Below are positions 1-12,331 of a stretch of DNA of 64,000 nt, in pieces (positions within the stretch are counted from its first letter, which is position 1; every line of letters starts with the position of its first letter). The stretch covers positions 1,554,001-1,618,000 of the forward strand of contig JAZARR010000152.1 in assembly GCA_037389465.1 (NCBI GenBank), given 5' to 3'. Under the pieces are notes generated by a model. It worked only from the letters and a program-made list of their open reading frames with translations, was not told where the DNA came from and ran no database searches. This stretch comes from Baylisascaris procyonis. Taxonomy: Eukaryota > Nematoda > Chromadorea > Rhabditida > Ascarididae. Position numbers and translations under genes: made by a program.

Positions 1-1068
1 TTAGCGCAAATATACCATGAAATTTTCACCACGAAAATATTCCACCTTTAAATAATCATCCATCGAATAGAAAAAAAGAAAAAAGAAAAAAAATTAAAAA
101 AAAATAGAAAACAAATAAATAGAAAAATTAGAAAAAATGATAGAATAGAAAAAAACAAATAAATTAGAAGCAAAAAATGCTTCACGCCCGCATCCTTTTG
201 TGTTTCCTTCTCTCACTTTCCTCTTGAATCCTCTTTTCCTCTTCATTTTCCCTTCTTTCTATCACCCAAAATTTCAACTCAAAAAATTCAAAGTATATTA
301 GCGCTATTTGTTGAATACATATATGCATACTGTGTCGAGTGTAATTCAATGAAAGCTTTTTTTTCACAGTATCACCGTTATTAACATTCATACGATTGCG
401 TATTTCATTCACTATGGATTATGTTCCTTTCAGTAGAATTTTTTAGACACATCTCTGAATTCCCTTATACTTATTTTTTTTTAAATTTTCATAGTTGTAT
501 GCAAGGGTGGACGGAAATGTACATTTGCGCCATTACTATTGGGAGAGGGGGGGGGAGGGAGGGACGGGAATGTACATTTGCGCCATTACTATTGGGGGGG
601 AGGGAGGATGGATGGAAATGTACATTTGCGCCATTTCTATCATTGGTGAAGTACATATTGCAAAAGCACAATAGTTGTGGCATAGCGAAAAGGGAGGCCT
701 TTTATCCATCCCCTCCCCCCCTTCCCCCACTCCCCTCCCTTTTTTCTTATGCTCTACCCATTCCCCAATGCTTTGCAAATGAAATCTTATCGCATTCTGT
801 ATCAATTCTTCCCAAATATAAAAAAAATTTATCTTATGTTCTTCTTCTAAAGCTTCAAAATTAAAACTGAAGAAAAATACAAATATTCCAAAATTACGAA
901 TCAACATATCAATTAACAAATCTTAGCATAAAATATCGATTATTTTGAATAATTGAGAATAAAATACATAGAAAATGAAAAAAAAAATAAACAAAAAATT
1001 CCTATCATTTTTATTTCTTTATATATTTATAATTTTAATTCATTCATTGAAATGCCATTATATTATAG
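1..1068. other. Non-coding left flank / probable intron
   Basis: I see no convincing coding exon here. The stretch has A-rich low-complexity DNA (60-180), a three-copy repeat (505-640) and C-rich and G-rich tracts. Because the first recognisable exon of the U2AF35-like gene begins at 1069 in the middle of the protein, this stretch is most likely intron of that gene. The expected upstream exon, carrying the first CCCH zinc finger, was looked for and not found, so it should lie to the left of the window. Confidence 0.6.
505..640. repeat. Three-copy ~50-bp tandem repeat
   Basis: Three imperfect copies share a core of AATGTACATTTGCGCCATT followed by a G-rich spacer of variable length. The CATTTGCGCC cores start at 522, 575 and 623, so the period is 53 then 48 bp, and the length differences sit in the poly-G spacers. 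The same 10-mer occurs singly elsewhere in the window. Confidence 0.8.
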
Positions 1069-4000
1069 ACAATTCTGCTAAAGAATTTCTACCGAGGTGC
1101 AGGAATTCATAGTCCCGGTAAGTTAATTTTTCTAGAATTTTATTATTCCTGATATTATCCTTACTTGCTAGGTAAAAGAAGAGAAAGTGGGACGAGGGGG
1201 GGGGATGGGGTGGAGAGGGGGGAATAAAAAAAGTTCTTACTGATTTTACAATGATATACGAATTATGTCATATAAAAGTAGATCTTACATCCATCTATTT
1301 TTTTTTACTATTTTCAGAATTAACACTATTTTTTACAAGAAAATCGAAAATATCTTCCACTTTGTAAATAGTATATGGAAAAAGAATTTTGCCAGTGGCC
1401 ATATAAATGGCCAAAATGGCCATAACCAGAATACATTGGCCATGATAAACTATACGAATAAGTACATATTTTTCATTAAAAATGATAATCAATGGACAAT
1501 GATGCTTCTCCTATATGCTATAATATAACCTTTAGATTATCAATAACAAATAGAAAAAGGCGATAAGCAATGATATTGCTGCTTCAACTGATAAACCAAC
1601 GAAACACAAAAAAGGGGGGGGGTTTCAAAGATTCAATCCCCTGGTCTTCTCCACCTCCCCCCCCCCCCCCCTTATAGATGACCAACTGAGCACTCAACGA
1701 AATAGCACCGATCACCTTTGTGTTGTTGGCTTTAAGAGATTTTTTGATCACTAACATACGCGTTACAGATTTTGGTGCGCTTTCTTGGTTATAATTCAAA
1801 AAAATTCGGCATATCTACTTCATTCACCAATCCTCTCAATCCCCTCCCCTCTCACCCCCTCCTCCAGCCCTCCCCTCCCCCCGCCACCTCCAACAACCCA
1901 CTCTCTCTCCGATTATTTTTTTGCTATCTACTAGATCACTTAACCTTTACGTAGCTATTAAACTTTATGAATTTTTCAACAAAATATTATTTACAAAAAA
2001 AAAAAAAATCTAAATTTGTTTTCCTAGAAAGAAATTTAAAAAAAAAAATCCGTGGATTATCGCAATAATTCATTGAAATAATTGTAAATAAAATGGTTTC
2101 GATTTTTCTCACTGAACATTTTATAGTTATTAAGATCAATCTAACACTCAATAGTTTTAGTGATAATAATTTAGCACATTTCATTTCCATCAGAAATTTT
2201 TCACAGATTTAGCAAAAAAAAAGGCTCATAGACGCTATAAAAATGTCTCGAATATTCAATAAGTCGATATTAGCATGCGAATTTTCAAAGTTATCACTTC
2301 CTACTATGTTGCCAACTTTTTTTAGATTTTTATCGAACATTTTCTACGGTAAATTTTTGCAAACATCTGTGTTTTCGAACACCGAATACAGAATCAAAAA
2401 TTTATAGACGCCCATCGAGTTTATACGCCTCATTCATTCATAAACATCGTGAAGAATGCACGCTTTTTCGAACATAATCAATTTCTGGGAAAAAATTTTT
2501 CCCACTAATGAAATTTTTCACGATTTTCCATTTAATAAGACTTTTGCATTTTTTTCTTTGAAAAAGAAAGGCCAATTCGGGATATAAACTACCCTCCCAG
2601 GAATGTTGGATGAGCAACGATTTTCTTCGAATTCACGTTTATGTGACGTCATTACTTGTTCTGGTCCTCTCTTAGATATCTCGAAAGAGGAAGCTCAACG
2701 TGAGTTTGATGAATTTTATCGTGAGGTTTACATCGAAATCGATGACGAATATGGCCGTATTGAAGAGATGAATGTATGTGATAACGTTGGTGAACATATG
2801 CTCGGCAATGTCTACGTTAAAGTACGTCTGTCCTACTTTTCACCTATCGTACTGAAAGATTCCCGTCTGTACAACCAGCTCGATGAGGAACCGAACTCGG
2901 GTTGTTTATCCCTACGTCTTGGTGTTTAACCGACTGAGCTATCTGTTGCATCGAGTTTTAGCGGTACAGTTCGAATACAAGAGAAGACCGCTCTCCTTTT
3001 GCCGGCTCTCTTTTAGCGACTAAACGGTTCTGTGAAACAACAATGTCCAAAGCACTTACACGCCGGTGGTCGGTATTCGTATTTTGCACCACACTTCTCT
3101 TCTTCGAACACTCGTCCACCCCTCACAAATCCGCCGACATCCCACTGCGCTATTGTGCCATCGCTTCTGAACCTTTAATGAACCGTTAAATTAGCCTCAC
3201 TCTTTCATAAATCTTAACTATAATACACAAGATTTTCTTCTCAAATAATCGTTGTTTTTTTTTTAAATTTCTAAATGCATATTTATTTAGTTTCGACACG
3301 AATCGAGTGCAGAACGTGCAGTAGACTCATTAAATGAAAGATGGTTTGATGGTCGACCAATTCATTGTGAACTTTCACCTGTTGTCGATTTTCGTGATGC
3401 TTGTTGTCGTCAATACGAGATCGGGTATGCGTAAACAGCAAAATTTTTGGAACTTCAATGAAACCAATGATTTGAAAATTCTAAAGGCAATCGCATATGA
3501 TATTATTTAACCTGCATCGTTGATTTAGATTTTATGCAAGTGATCGAATTTTATCCGTCCTGTTCATCTTTTTTTTCTATGCCGGATTGAACAGTCATAG
3601 TTTTTTTATCCGTCTAATGCTTTACCTCTGCACCATAGCATCTTACGCTTTTGTACGAGGTTTTTAAATAGGTGATTATATTAGCATCACGGATGCATGT
3701 TGGAAAATTAAATTTAGAACGGAATTGAACCACAACCATTTGCGCTGAGATTATTTGCTGCACTACTCGGATGTGAACATTTTCGGTGCATCCGGTACAA
3801 TTAGTGCAGTCAATATTTGCATGATAAAGGTAGAAAAAATACCAAAACCGAAAATACGCTTTAATAAAACCGTGAGAATTTTGGTTGAATCTAAACCGTA
3901 CAGGTTGATTTATAGCTAAAATATTTAGTCCGTCTAATTTTCAGTGAATGCAATCGTGGTGGATTCTGTAATTTTATGCATTTGAAAAAAGTAAGTTCCG

Positions 4001-5746
4001 GTCTTAAGCGTAAACTACTACGGAGAAGTGAACGGCAAAAACGAAGAAAATTTGTGAAGACAAGAAAAATTGGACAAAAATCGAAGAAAAGCGACGATGA
4101 AATTCTACCAAAAAAATATCAAGACACAAGGTATTTTCGTTAATTATTTGTGAATAAAAATTTGGAAAATTCCAATTTTTTTGAATTTTCTATGAAGAAA
4201 AATTTCAATTTTTTCTGAAAATGAAAATTCCATATTGGAGAATTTTTTTAACCAAAAAAATTCAACTGCAATGTGATATTATGTTTTGCCTATTAAGATT
4301 TTTCATTATATGAGCTCTTCTTCTTTTTTTTCAATTTAGAATCCATTGAAAAATTTATTTTTTTTCAGAAATTTTCTTGAAGGAAATTATTTGGAAAATT
4401 GGAAAATATTCAAAGAAAAAGTTAAAGTTTATTGCCAATTCTTAAATTAAAGAAATTTTCGGTTATTTCTACACTGAGATATTAAATACGCAATTTAAAA
4501 AGTACCTTATCGTTGAAAAATTCGAAAGAGAAAATTTGCAGTTCGGATGAATCTTCGTGGTCTGAAGTTGAACCCGAACCTATAAATGATAATCGATCTT
4601 CGACACCATTTGCTTTCCGTGCTGATCGCTATCCATCGGATGTAAGTGAGTCGGACTCGGAGCCTGATCCTGAGATCGAAGCACATAAACAAATGATGTT
4701 AGTCTTCATAAATAAATATGATCCACCATAAAATCCACCAAAAAATTAAAAAAATGAATTTTTTAAAATACAGGTTGATATAATTGGCAGTCGACTGTCA
4801 GCATCATAAAAATATTTTCAATAATTTTCTCTTCAAGTGGAAAATTTAATGCATTTGTTTGTTTTTTTTTCCAAATGTTTCCGAATATTTTCTCCTAGCC
4901 ATTGGTGATCAATACACTCAGAAAATATAATTGTCACTAATAGATCATAAAATTTTTAATTTTCTTTTCATCTAAACTCATTCAAATGTAGTGTAAAAAA
5001 AATGATATGATAATATAGAAAAATCGGAAATATGATAAAATGCATTCATCGATAAAGACAAAAATTGTTGTTGAGTAAAAATTAAGCACTTTATAATTTG
5101 GCAGTAAGCCTAGTTATATATATAGCTAAGGAAAGTTTTATTTATTTATTTATTTTTTCAAACTAAGTATCATTTTTTAACATTACAACTTAAGTGATCG
5201 AACTTTACAATAAATGAGTCGAAAATCTTATAAGAGCTTCTATAGATATACAAAGGAGTAAAAAGGACTAGGTGGTTTCTATTTTTGAATAAAAGAAAAA
5301 GGGTCGGAGAAAGGAGGACTGCTTAAAAGGGGTGAAGGCGAGAAGAGCAGAATAGAACGATGAATTAGTAGTTATTGTTGAAGACGAGAGTACTACTTAA
5401 TATGCAACTTGATGAAGAGTTTTGTTGAAAATATTGATTTATAAGAGATCATTATGTATCTAATAAATACAAGTTTATATATGCAAATATAGTATATTTT
5501 ACCGATAGTTATTTTCGGAATATTTGCGGATGGTTATTTCAGGAATATTTACGGATATTCATTTCCGGATTCCTTATGGATACTAATTTATGGATTTTTA
5601 CGGATCAATAAGGATATAGATGGATGAAATGAGTTCTTTTTTTTTTCAGAAGGCGACAAAAATGGGAAGAGCTTCGTGGCAAATTGCATATTCAACAATC
5701 GTGGGATGATGATCGTGAACAAAGCTTCATTTTTAGTCTTCTTTGA
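1069..5746 (+). CDS. U2AF35-family splicing factor (U2AF1/ZRSR-like), 5'-truncated
   Basis: This is a small-subunit U2 auxiliary factor family protein, a nuclear factor that recognises the AG at 3' splice sites together with a large U2AF partner. Exons I can phase: 1069-1117, 2601-2821, 3291-3424, 3945-4130, 4542-4697, 5650-5746 (stop TGA 5744-5746). All junctions are GT-AG and in phase. The first exon reads TILLKNFY, matching the segment just after zinc finger 1. The next two give the pseudo-RRM (EEMNVCDNVGEHMLGNVYVK, RWFDGRPIHCELSP). Exons 3-4 form a CCCH finger (CCRQYEIGECNRGGFCNFMH, spacing C-x7-C-x5-C-x3-H). The tail is unusual: a Lys/Arg stretch, then an acidic Ser-rich region (SESDSEPDPEIE) and a charged end, not an RS domain. 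Zinc finger 1 and the start codon are missing, presumably left of the window. The RRM and finger look U2AF1-like, while the GAGIHSPG linker recalls ZRSR/Urp proteins, so I leave the subfamily open. Confidence 0.88.
2879..2955 (-). tRNA. tRNA-like element inside an intron (probably pseudogene or SINE-like)
   Basis: On the minus strand a 77-nt segment is bounded by a perfect 7-bp complementary pair, CTCGATG at one end and CATCGAG at the other. It contains an A-box-like TAGCTCAGTCGG and a B-box-like GAGTTCGGTTCC, and AACC/GGTT can close a 7-nt loop like a T arm. The A box lies further from the acceptor stem than in a normal tRNA and no clear anticodon stem is seen. It is more likely a degenerate or tRNA-derived element than a working tRNA. 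It sits antisense in an intron of the U2AF35-like gene. Confidence 0.35.
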
Positions 5747-8490
5747 TCTCAATTAATAATAACAAATCTTCGTCTATTCTAGTCGCCATTTTAAAATCTT
5801 TATTATAAACCCATATTATTCACTATAAATTGTAGAAAATATTTATACTCTTTTGATATGACACTTTAAACATTAATTTTGAACTATTAAGGAGGGGGGT
5901 GATGTGGGAGTGATAGCGAGGAGTGGGGGGGGGGAGGGATAATGCAGGGATGGCGGTGAGAAGTGGGGGGGGGGTAATGTGGGGGTGGTGGTGAGTGGGG
6001 GGGGGGGGGGTGGTGCAAGAGAAAGAAAGGGGGTTTAAAAAATTAAAAATTAGGAAGTTGTGATCAAACCGAAAATTCTCTTATAAATATTCCACTCATT
6101 TCACATACTAAAAACATTATGCAAATTCTCTACAATCATATATAAGCGTCAAATATTCAAATTAAGTGGGTCAATTATTTGCATAAATAATTATATATGC
6201 GTAATGAACATATCCTCTAAATCGCCTCATTTACATACGTTCGTCAATCAAACAAATTCTCAAAAAATAAAATCGATTATCGATTTATCGATATTGATCT
6301 CAAATTATCGATTATCAGTTATTGTTATAAATTTCTATGTTTATATTAATGCATGCGTTATTAATAGTTGAAATAATTGTTTAATAAATATATCAATTTT
6401 TACTATACGTATATATTAGTTTGTATGTATAGTAATATAATGATTATTGCTACTATAGTAAATTTGACTTCTTAAGAAATATGCTGCTTTAATGTTGTCG
6501 ATTTAAACAAATGCCGCGGTACGGAAATAAACCTGGTCTACAGAAATAAACCTGGTCTATAGAAATAAACCTGTCCTACTCTTCGTTGAAACTAATAAAA
6601 TGAACGGAAAAAGAAGAAGGGAAACATGTGAACAGACAAGAAAGAAGGGAAATACAACGGTGACCACATTTGAGGGGTGGGGGGGGGGACACTATAAGAG
6701 GTTATACCATGATGCTTTTGTTTAATAAAACCAAATGCAACTTTATCTTCAGACATGCAGATTTATTTGAATGTTCCCTAGCTTCTCATCCCTTCCTATC
6801 CTCTTAGAAGAGTCATCTTAAATGAAACGGATGCTTACTTTTTCTGTGTTTTCTTTGATAGTGAATTCTGTGTTTGGCGTGATATGGCATATAATTTTTT
6901 TTTTGCAATTTTTCTCGATAAATATGGAATCACAATTTTCCAAGAAAACATAATATAACATGCTAATGATCTCTAAACATATAAGTTGGGAAAAAAACGT
7001 AAAGTGTTGATATCTAATTTGCATGTAACATAGAAAAATAAACATAAAGAAAGCTAAAAGAAAGCTGCATGATAAAAAAAAAAATGTGATTGCAAGTGAT
7101 AAGTTTTCAAAAAAAAAAACAAACAAAAATCCTCTGGGAAATTCCATCAAATTGCGAAGTGAGAAAAAAAAAATGTATAGGCGCGAAATTTTAAAAACGA
7201 CTAAAAATTGTTTCATGTAATATTGTTACAATTTAAGTGATTTTTTTATAAGGCGTATAAAATAGCAAATTTCATTCTCATCGATTTTTTTTTCATTTAT
7301 ATGAATGCTATTTAGTGGACAGAGAAGAGAAAATTTCTTACTTTTATTGACGAAATAGATAAAGAAACATATTTATAACGTTTTTGCTCGCACTCGCTAT
7401 ACGTATCATATAGATATTGTGCTTCAGGAAATGGTGCTATTGCGCTGCTACATTCGATAGGCTCGTTTCTTAGCACGATGAAATGTCACAAAATACGGTA
7501 GTGAAAGATCGTCAGCGCGGAATATTCTTCGATTTAATGATTTTTCCGCCTATTGGAGTTGGATGTATGAGGGGTTGTGGGGTATGTTGTTGGCAGATCG
7601 CAATTTTTTTCAACCTTTTCACTAAAAAATTTTTCATTTATTCGATGGTATTATTTAGTTCATTTTCTTAGTTGAACTCAACTCCACATTTATGAATATT
7701 CAATTGGTTTTTTTTTTTGATTTTTCATCGATGGAAAACCTATTTATTAAAGCCTAGATTGCAGTTGATATCGTATCATAATGATCTCATTCTAAATCCC
7801 ACTGTGGGATTTTATCTATCCTTTATTAAATCGGCCGTCGTGGACTCATTTGATTGTTTTTTTCCAACTGAATTCCTAATTTCAGGCTTCCATCCCCCTC
7901 CTATCTTTGTAAGATAGATGGAAATTTGCGCTCTTCTTTTTCCTTCAAGATCTATATGGCCTTAAAACGTTTATAGCTTATTTAAAGTGAAATGAAACGT
8001 CTTCGAAATATTTTGCACTGCATTAATTAAAAGCCGAAGACACCTCAGATTAGATGGAATATTCTTTTTAATTTGAATGGTTTATATTTATTGAATCACT
8101 CTAAATATTTACTATACATTCATTTCTTTTCTTATTTCTCTTTTTTTTCCTCGTATGCAAATCCTTATGTGATCGATAACGTAGCTGCATTCATGATCTT
8201 GACCCCAGCTCCAGTACACTTGGAGAGCTTCGATAGGTCAGTTCCACGGTCATGAAGTGAGTGTACTGGTGCTAGATATTCGCCACGTCGAGACTGAGGT
8301 CATGCTTATAATCCTATACACTTGCTCCCTTTCTTTTCTCGAATAGCTCCGACCACATTTTCTTATGTAGCTTGAATTTTTCTTCCAACGTATCTTAGCG
8401 ACGTTTTTCTGTGCTTATCTGAATAGGCTTCTTGGCAATGTATACGTGAACTCGGTGATATTCCACTTTTCGTATTCGTTTAAATAAAAT
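5747..8490. other. Intergenic, U2AF35-like gene to eL18 gene
   Basis: No supported gene. It contains a run of poly-G tracts (about 5889-6024, the longest around 5998-6010) in a G/T-rich stretch, another G tract near 6669-6678, and three short tandem copies of AGAAATAAACCTGG(T) around 6522-6572. Several short open frames here have no domain, no splice context and low-complexity composition, so I do not call them. Confidence 0.6.
5889..6024 (+). repeat. Poly-G / G-rich tract cluster
   Basis: At least three long G runs are separated by TG-rich spacers (GGTGATGTGGGAGTG and relatives). The composition is extreme against an AT-rich background and could form G-quadruplexes. No gene is predicted here. 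Confidence 0.75.
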
Positions 8491-8501
8491 TATTTTTGCA
8501 G
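8491..8501 (+). promoter_or_regulatory. Likely spliced-leader trans-splice acceptor of the eL18 gene
   Basis: The sequence TATTTTTGCAG ends at 8501, 32 nt before the eL18 ATG at 8534. It matches the nematode 3' splice-site consensus and I see no 5' UTR exon to pair with it. Trans-splicing is an inference from this position. Confidence 0.55.
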
Positions 8502-8533
8502 TTTCAAGTGGGGGACTCATCTGATCTTCGAAA

Positions 8534-11500
8534 ATGGTAAGAAATATTTCTTTCAATAAGATAAATAATTAGAGGATTAAGTTCAATATCTATAGTATAA
8601 TTCAAATCCATAAATCCGAGAATAAAATATCCATGTATAGGTTTTTCTATCATTTTCTTTGAGGATTTCATTAGATTATTAGTGCTATTTTATGTGTAGC
8701 AACAAATGAAAGGCACTAAGATCATGCTGTACTACGAGGATCAGCGTATGATCATTTCAGGCTTATTATGATACCTTTATTACTCATATAATATTAATTA
8801 TTATTGAATTATTCGATGACTTTTGATTTATTATTAATCGTTTTATAATAAACAATCATTAAAATATTTTCTATTATTTAATAATTCTGCCAAATGTTAA
8901 TTTTTTTTTTTGCTAATTAATAAATACAATAAAATGTTGAAAAATATTTCAGGCCTAGTTCATGGAAATCATTTGTGCTGCTATTTATATAAATTCATAA
9001 CGAGAGTTAGCCAATTGTTTTCTTTGTTATTTTTTGGCGTTAAGAGGCATGGGCAAAATTTTTAGCCTAGTTCTAGGCCAGAATTATTGGCCTAGTCCAC
9101 TCCACATATATATGAAACGAATCAAAATTTGAGGTTTTAGTAAAACCAGATATTAATTGGGTTGAACTTTTTTGGCTAAAGTTAAGCAAAATGCCGATCA
9201 AGTCGATGTTTAACTATTCGATTTCGATCAAAAGTTTTCATAGTCGATCATATCTGCTTTGAAATTCTAAATATTTGAGCCGTTTTTTGAGAATAAATTA
9301 CAGCTCGAAATTTGAGAAAGTTTTGAAAATATAAGACAATGATATCCGCTTTTAGGGTATTGATATCAATCACAAAAATGATCGTAAAGTTCGGCGTAAA
9401 GCACCGAAAAGTGAGGATCCATACCTTCGTGTGCTCGTAAAGGTTTGTCTTTTTTTTTTTTTATCTTTATTCGTTTTTGACTATATTCTTTAGAATTGTT
9501 CTGGAAATTTTACCGTTGAAAAATGAATTTATAAAAAAATATTTTTCTATCTTTTTTGTTTGAAATATTTTAAGTTTTTGTTTGTTTTTTTTTTCTTCTA
9601 ATCACTTTTATAATTAATAAAACTATTTTTATAATTAATAACGCAAATTGTGTCGTCGTTGCTGCATTTCTATCTTTAAGAGTTTTACTCGCCGCATTAG
9701 TGTTATTCATTGGTAAATTAGAATTGAACACTCCATCCTATCGACCTGAGTCAGTTTACCCCTTATCAAGCCGAAGCTTTTATCGATGATAATTATATCA
9801 AACGACTGTCAATAATTGTGAGAAAAATTTTTTGGGGGAAACAGGTTTATTGCCAGCTTATTTGCATGTAAATATTTGTGTTGTTTTCAAATGTTGTATA
9901 TTTTTTTAGTTATACAAATATTTGGCACGTCGTACAGGTAAAAAGTACAATACAATCGTATTGAAACGTCTATTCATGTCACGTCGTAATCGTGCACCTA
10001 TGTCATTGGCTCGTCTTGTACGCAACTTGAAAAGGGTATGTTACTTTTTATCACTTGTTTAGTTATATAAGGTATTAACGAGTTGCCCAAATAGGTGAAA
10101 TGGTTTTCACAGATATGCGTGCCTTGTTCCCTTCTCAATTTGGAAGGCGCGGTTACTAGTATAAGTAATAGCGCAACCATATTTCAGCGTCTAAAATGCT
10201 TGATATATACGGGATATATGGGTAACTAGAGATACTGTACTTAATATGGTATATATGGGTAACTAGAGATACTGTACTTATCCCCAGTTCCCGCTTTAGT
10301 ACGGTATAAATCTCGTCGGAAACTCTTGCAAAGATGAGAATAACCAAAAAATATATAGGAGTGATAACCGGGGATGGTCTTTTCCCAGTGTTCTTGAAGA
10401 AGTTTTGCTGTGAATCTTTTGATGCATTAGAGTTTCCGGTAATTTTTTATGTGGGAGGATGGTGTTCAATTTGCTGGTTACTGTATTTATTTGCGCTCTT
10501 ACTAGAGTTTACCGTATTGTTAAAAAATATAAACGTTATTTTTTCTTACTGTAAAATTTTCATTGTTAGGGTGACAATATGAAGAAGATAGCGGTCGTTG
10601 TGGGTACAATCACGGACGATCATAGAATTTACAAAGTGCCGAAGTTTACGGTTTGTTTATTAATCGCATTTACTACGGTATAAGTTTACGGTATACAGTT
10701 TTGTTTGTCTTCATTTAAATTTAAAATGCTTTCGGGTTCATTTGCTTTGGAGCATCGATTGTGCGTTTTTAATATGAATTCTTGTTTTACTTTTTTTGAA
10801 CGGTAGTGGTATAGGGAAACAGTATAGCATAGTGATACGGTAGTGTTTAGGAAGTATTGGGGTATGATTTCGCGGGGGGGGGGGTGGTATTAAGTACACT
10901 CCTTGCATCAGTCCTATCTATGAATGAAGATCCATCCGACTCATCCCCCTTTCTCTTTCTAATATTAACTGAAGTTTAAAAAATAGATAACTTTTGGTAA
11001 TTCGACTGTAAGTATCGGCTTCCTATTAAGGATGTGGTTTCGATTTTCGAAGGGAATTTTTTTTTTTCATCTCCGCCTTGATACTTGAAAATTTGTTGTA
11101 TGACCAAGAAATAGCTATTATATTCATTTTCAGTCGCCAAGAAACTTTTAAAAATTTTCAAATTTTTAAGAGTTTCTTCCGAGTATTTGCCCTCCTCCCT
11201 GATCGTGAATACCCTGTCAGATAACAAAATCTCAGGGCAAACATATGGTGTTTTAAGGTGGCAGCTCTTCGTGTTACGAAAGGTGCACGTGCACGTATTG
11301 TGAAGGCAGGCGGTGAGATAATCACATTCGACCAATTAGCGTTGCGAGCTCCCAAAGGCGAGAACACACTGCTAATCCAAGGACCGCGAAAACAAAGACT
11401 TGCCGAACGCAGATTCGGACCGGCGCCCGGTGTACCACACAGCCATACCAAACCACTTGTGCGGTCCAAGGGACGCAAATTCGAGAGGGTTGGTTTTTTC

Positions 11501-11881
11501 TTGATTTAATATGTTTAATTGATTTAATATTAATTTTCCTCGTTGAAGTGGAGACTAATTTATTCGGTGTTTGAGTATGGGCATAGGTATTGCCTGCCAT
11601 ACAAACCTATGAGTGGACGCGATGCTTTCTTGACGGGAATTGATCGAGGTGTGCTCAGAGGTAACTTTTTATGAGGGTTTATCACTTAAAATGTAATTGC
11701 GTTCATGAATTTTGATGATTCATTGAAACCGATCGATGCGATGAACATGATTACGAATTTGCATGTTATACCAGCTTTTCCGGTATGCTTTTCCGGTGCA
11801 CTTTTCCGGTTCATCCATTTTATAGTTTATCGTTGTTTGCAGGCTCGTGGTCGCAGAAAGTCACGTGGTTACAAGAACTAA
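8534..11881 (+). CDS. 60S ribosomal protein eL18 (RPL18)
   Basis: This encodes the large-subunit ribosomal protein eL18, a cytosolic translation component. Six coding exons: 8534-8536 (ATG only), 9356-9442, 9910-10035, 10570-10650, 11258-11488, 11843-11881 (TAA). Every intron is GT-AG and lies between codons (phase 0). The product begins [19 protein letters not shown] and continues with [70 protein letters not shown]-like [18 protein letters not shown] and the C-terminus [12 protein letters not shown]. It is about 188 residues, the usual length. An initiator ATG isolated on its own exon right after a trans-splice acceptor explains why no single long open frame starts with Met. There is no AATAAA close after the stop. 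Identification is very secure. Confidence 0.97.
10213..10280 (+). repeat. Two-copy tandem repeat in eL18 intron
   Basis: The 30-nt core beginning ATATATGGGTAACTAGAGAT occurs twice with a ~37-bp period (about 10213-10243 and 10250-10280), nearly identical, in the intron between eL18 exons 3 and 4. Confidence 0.85.
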
Positions 11882-12325
11882 GAACGATGTTGGTGGTATC
11901 AGAATCGGCTTCGTGCATGTCATCGTTGTTGTTGCTTCTTGTGGCGTTTAAATTTGTTTCTGTTGCCATACTGTTGCACTACATTGTCAAGCCTACTTAT
12001 ATATGGCTGATACTCTTCACATAAGGAACACAACTGGGGGAATAACAAGATAAAGAAACTTATTGGGGAAGGGGGGGGGGGGTTCAGAGGAATTTGTAGT
12101 TGCTCAGGATTAGGGGGGTTGGATTCTGGACGACAGAGGCCATATATTCCCTGATTACTTAACCGATCCGACCTTCAGTGTGACTTAAACAATTTCGATG
12201 TCCGCTCATCGAACAACTAACCGGAAGGAACATCGTTTATCGTACAAATATGAACACAAAATATTAGATAAGAGACCATGCCTGAAGCACGTAGAAAACG
12301 GGGGCAGATGAATTCACGCGCATCA
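11882..12325. other. Convergent intergenic spacer, eL18 and UBL5 3' ends
   Basis: About 440 bp between the stop codons of two convergent genes. It must hold both 3' UTRs. It includes a poly-G tract around 12069-12082. I see nothing else. Confidence 0.7.
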
Positions 12326-12331
12326 TTTATT
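12326..12331 (-). terminator. Polyadenylation signal AATAAA overlapping the UBL5 stop codon
   Basis: On the minus strand the last codons read CAA-TAA-ATG, so the stop TAA lies inside a canonical AATAAA hexamer. If used, the 3' UTR would be only about 10-25 nt. Confidence 0.5.

Noticed and set aside
6818..7216. 132-codon Phe/Leu-rich minus ORF
   Set aside because: It is an artefact of A/T-rich sequence with poly-A runs. There is no start context, splice signal or family match.
9780..9830. Possible C/D snoRNA in an eL18 intron
   Set aside because: A GATGATA-like box is present, but no convincing D box or terminal stem was found at the right distance.
11158..11600. ORFs antisense to eL18 exon 5
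   Set aside because: They are shadows of the strongly conserved eL18 coding exon on the plus strand.
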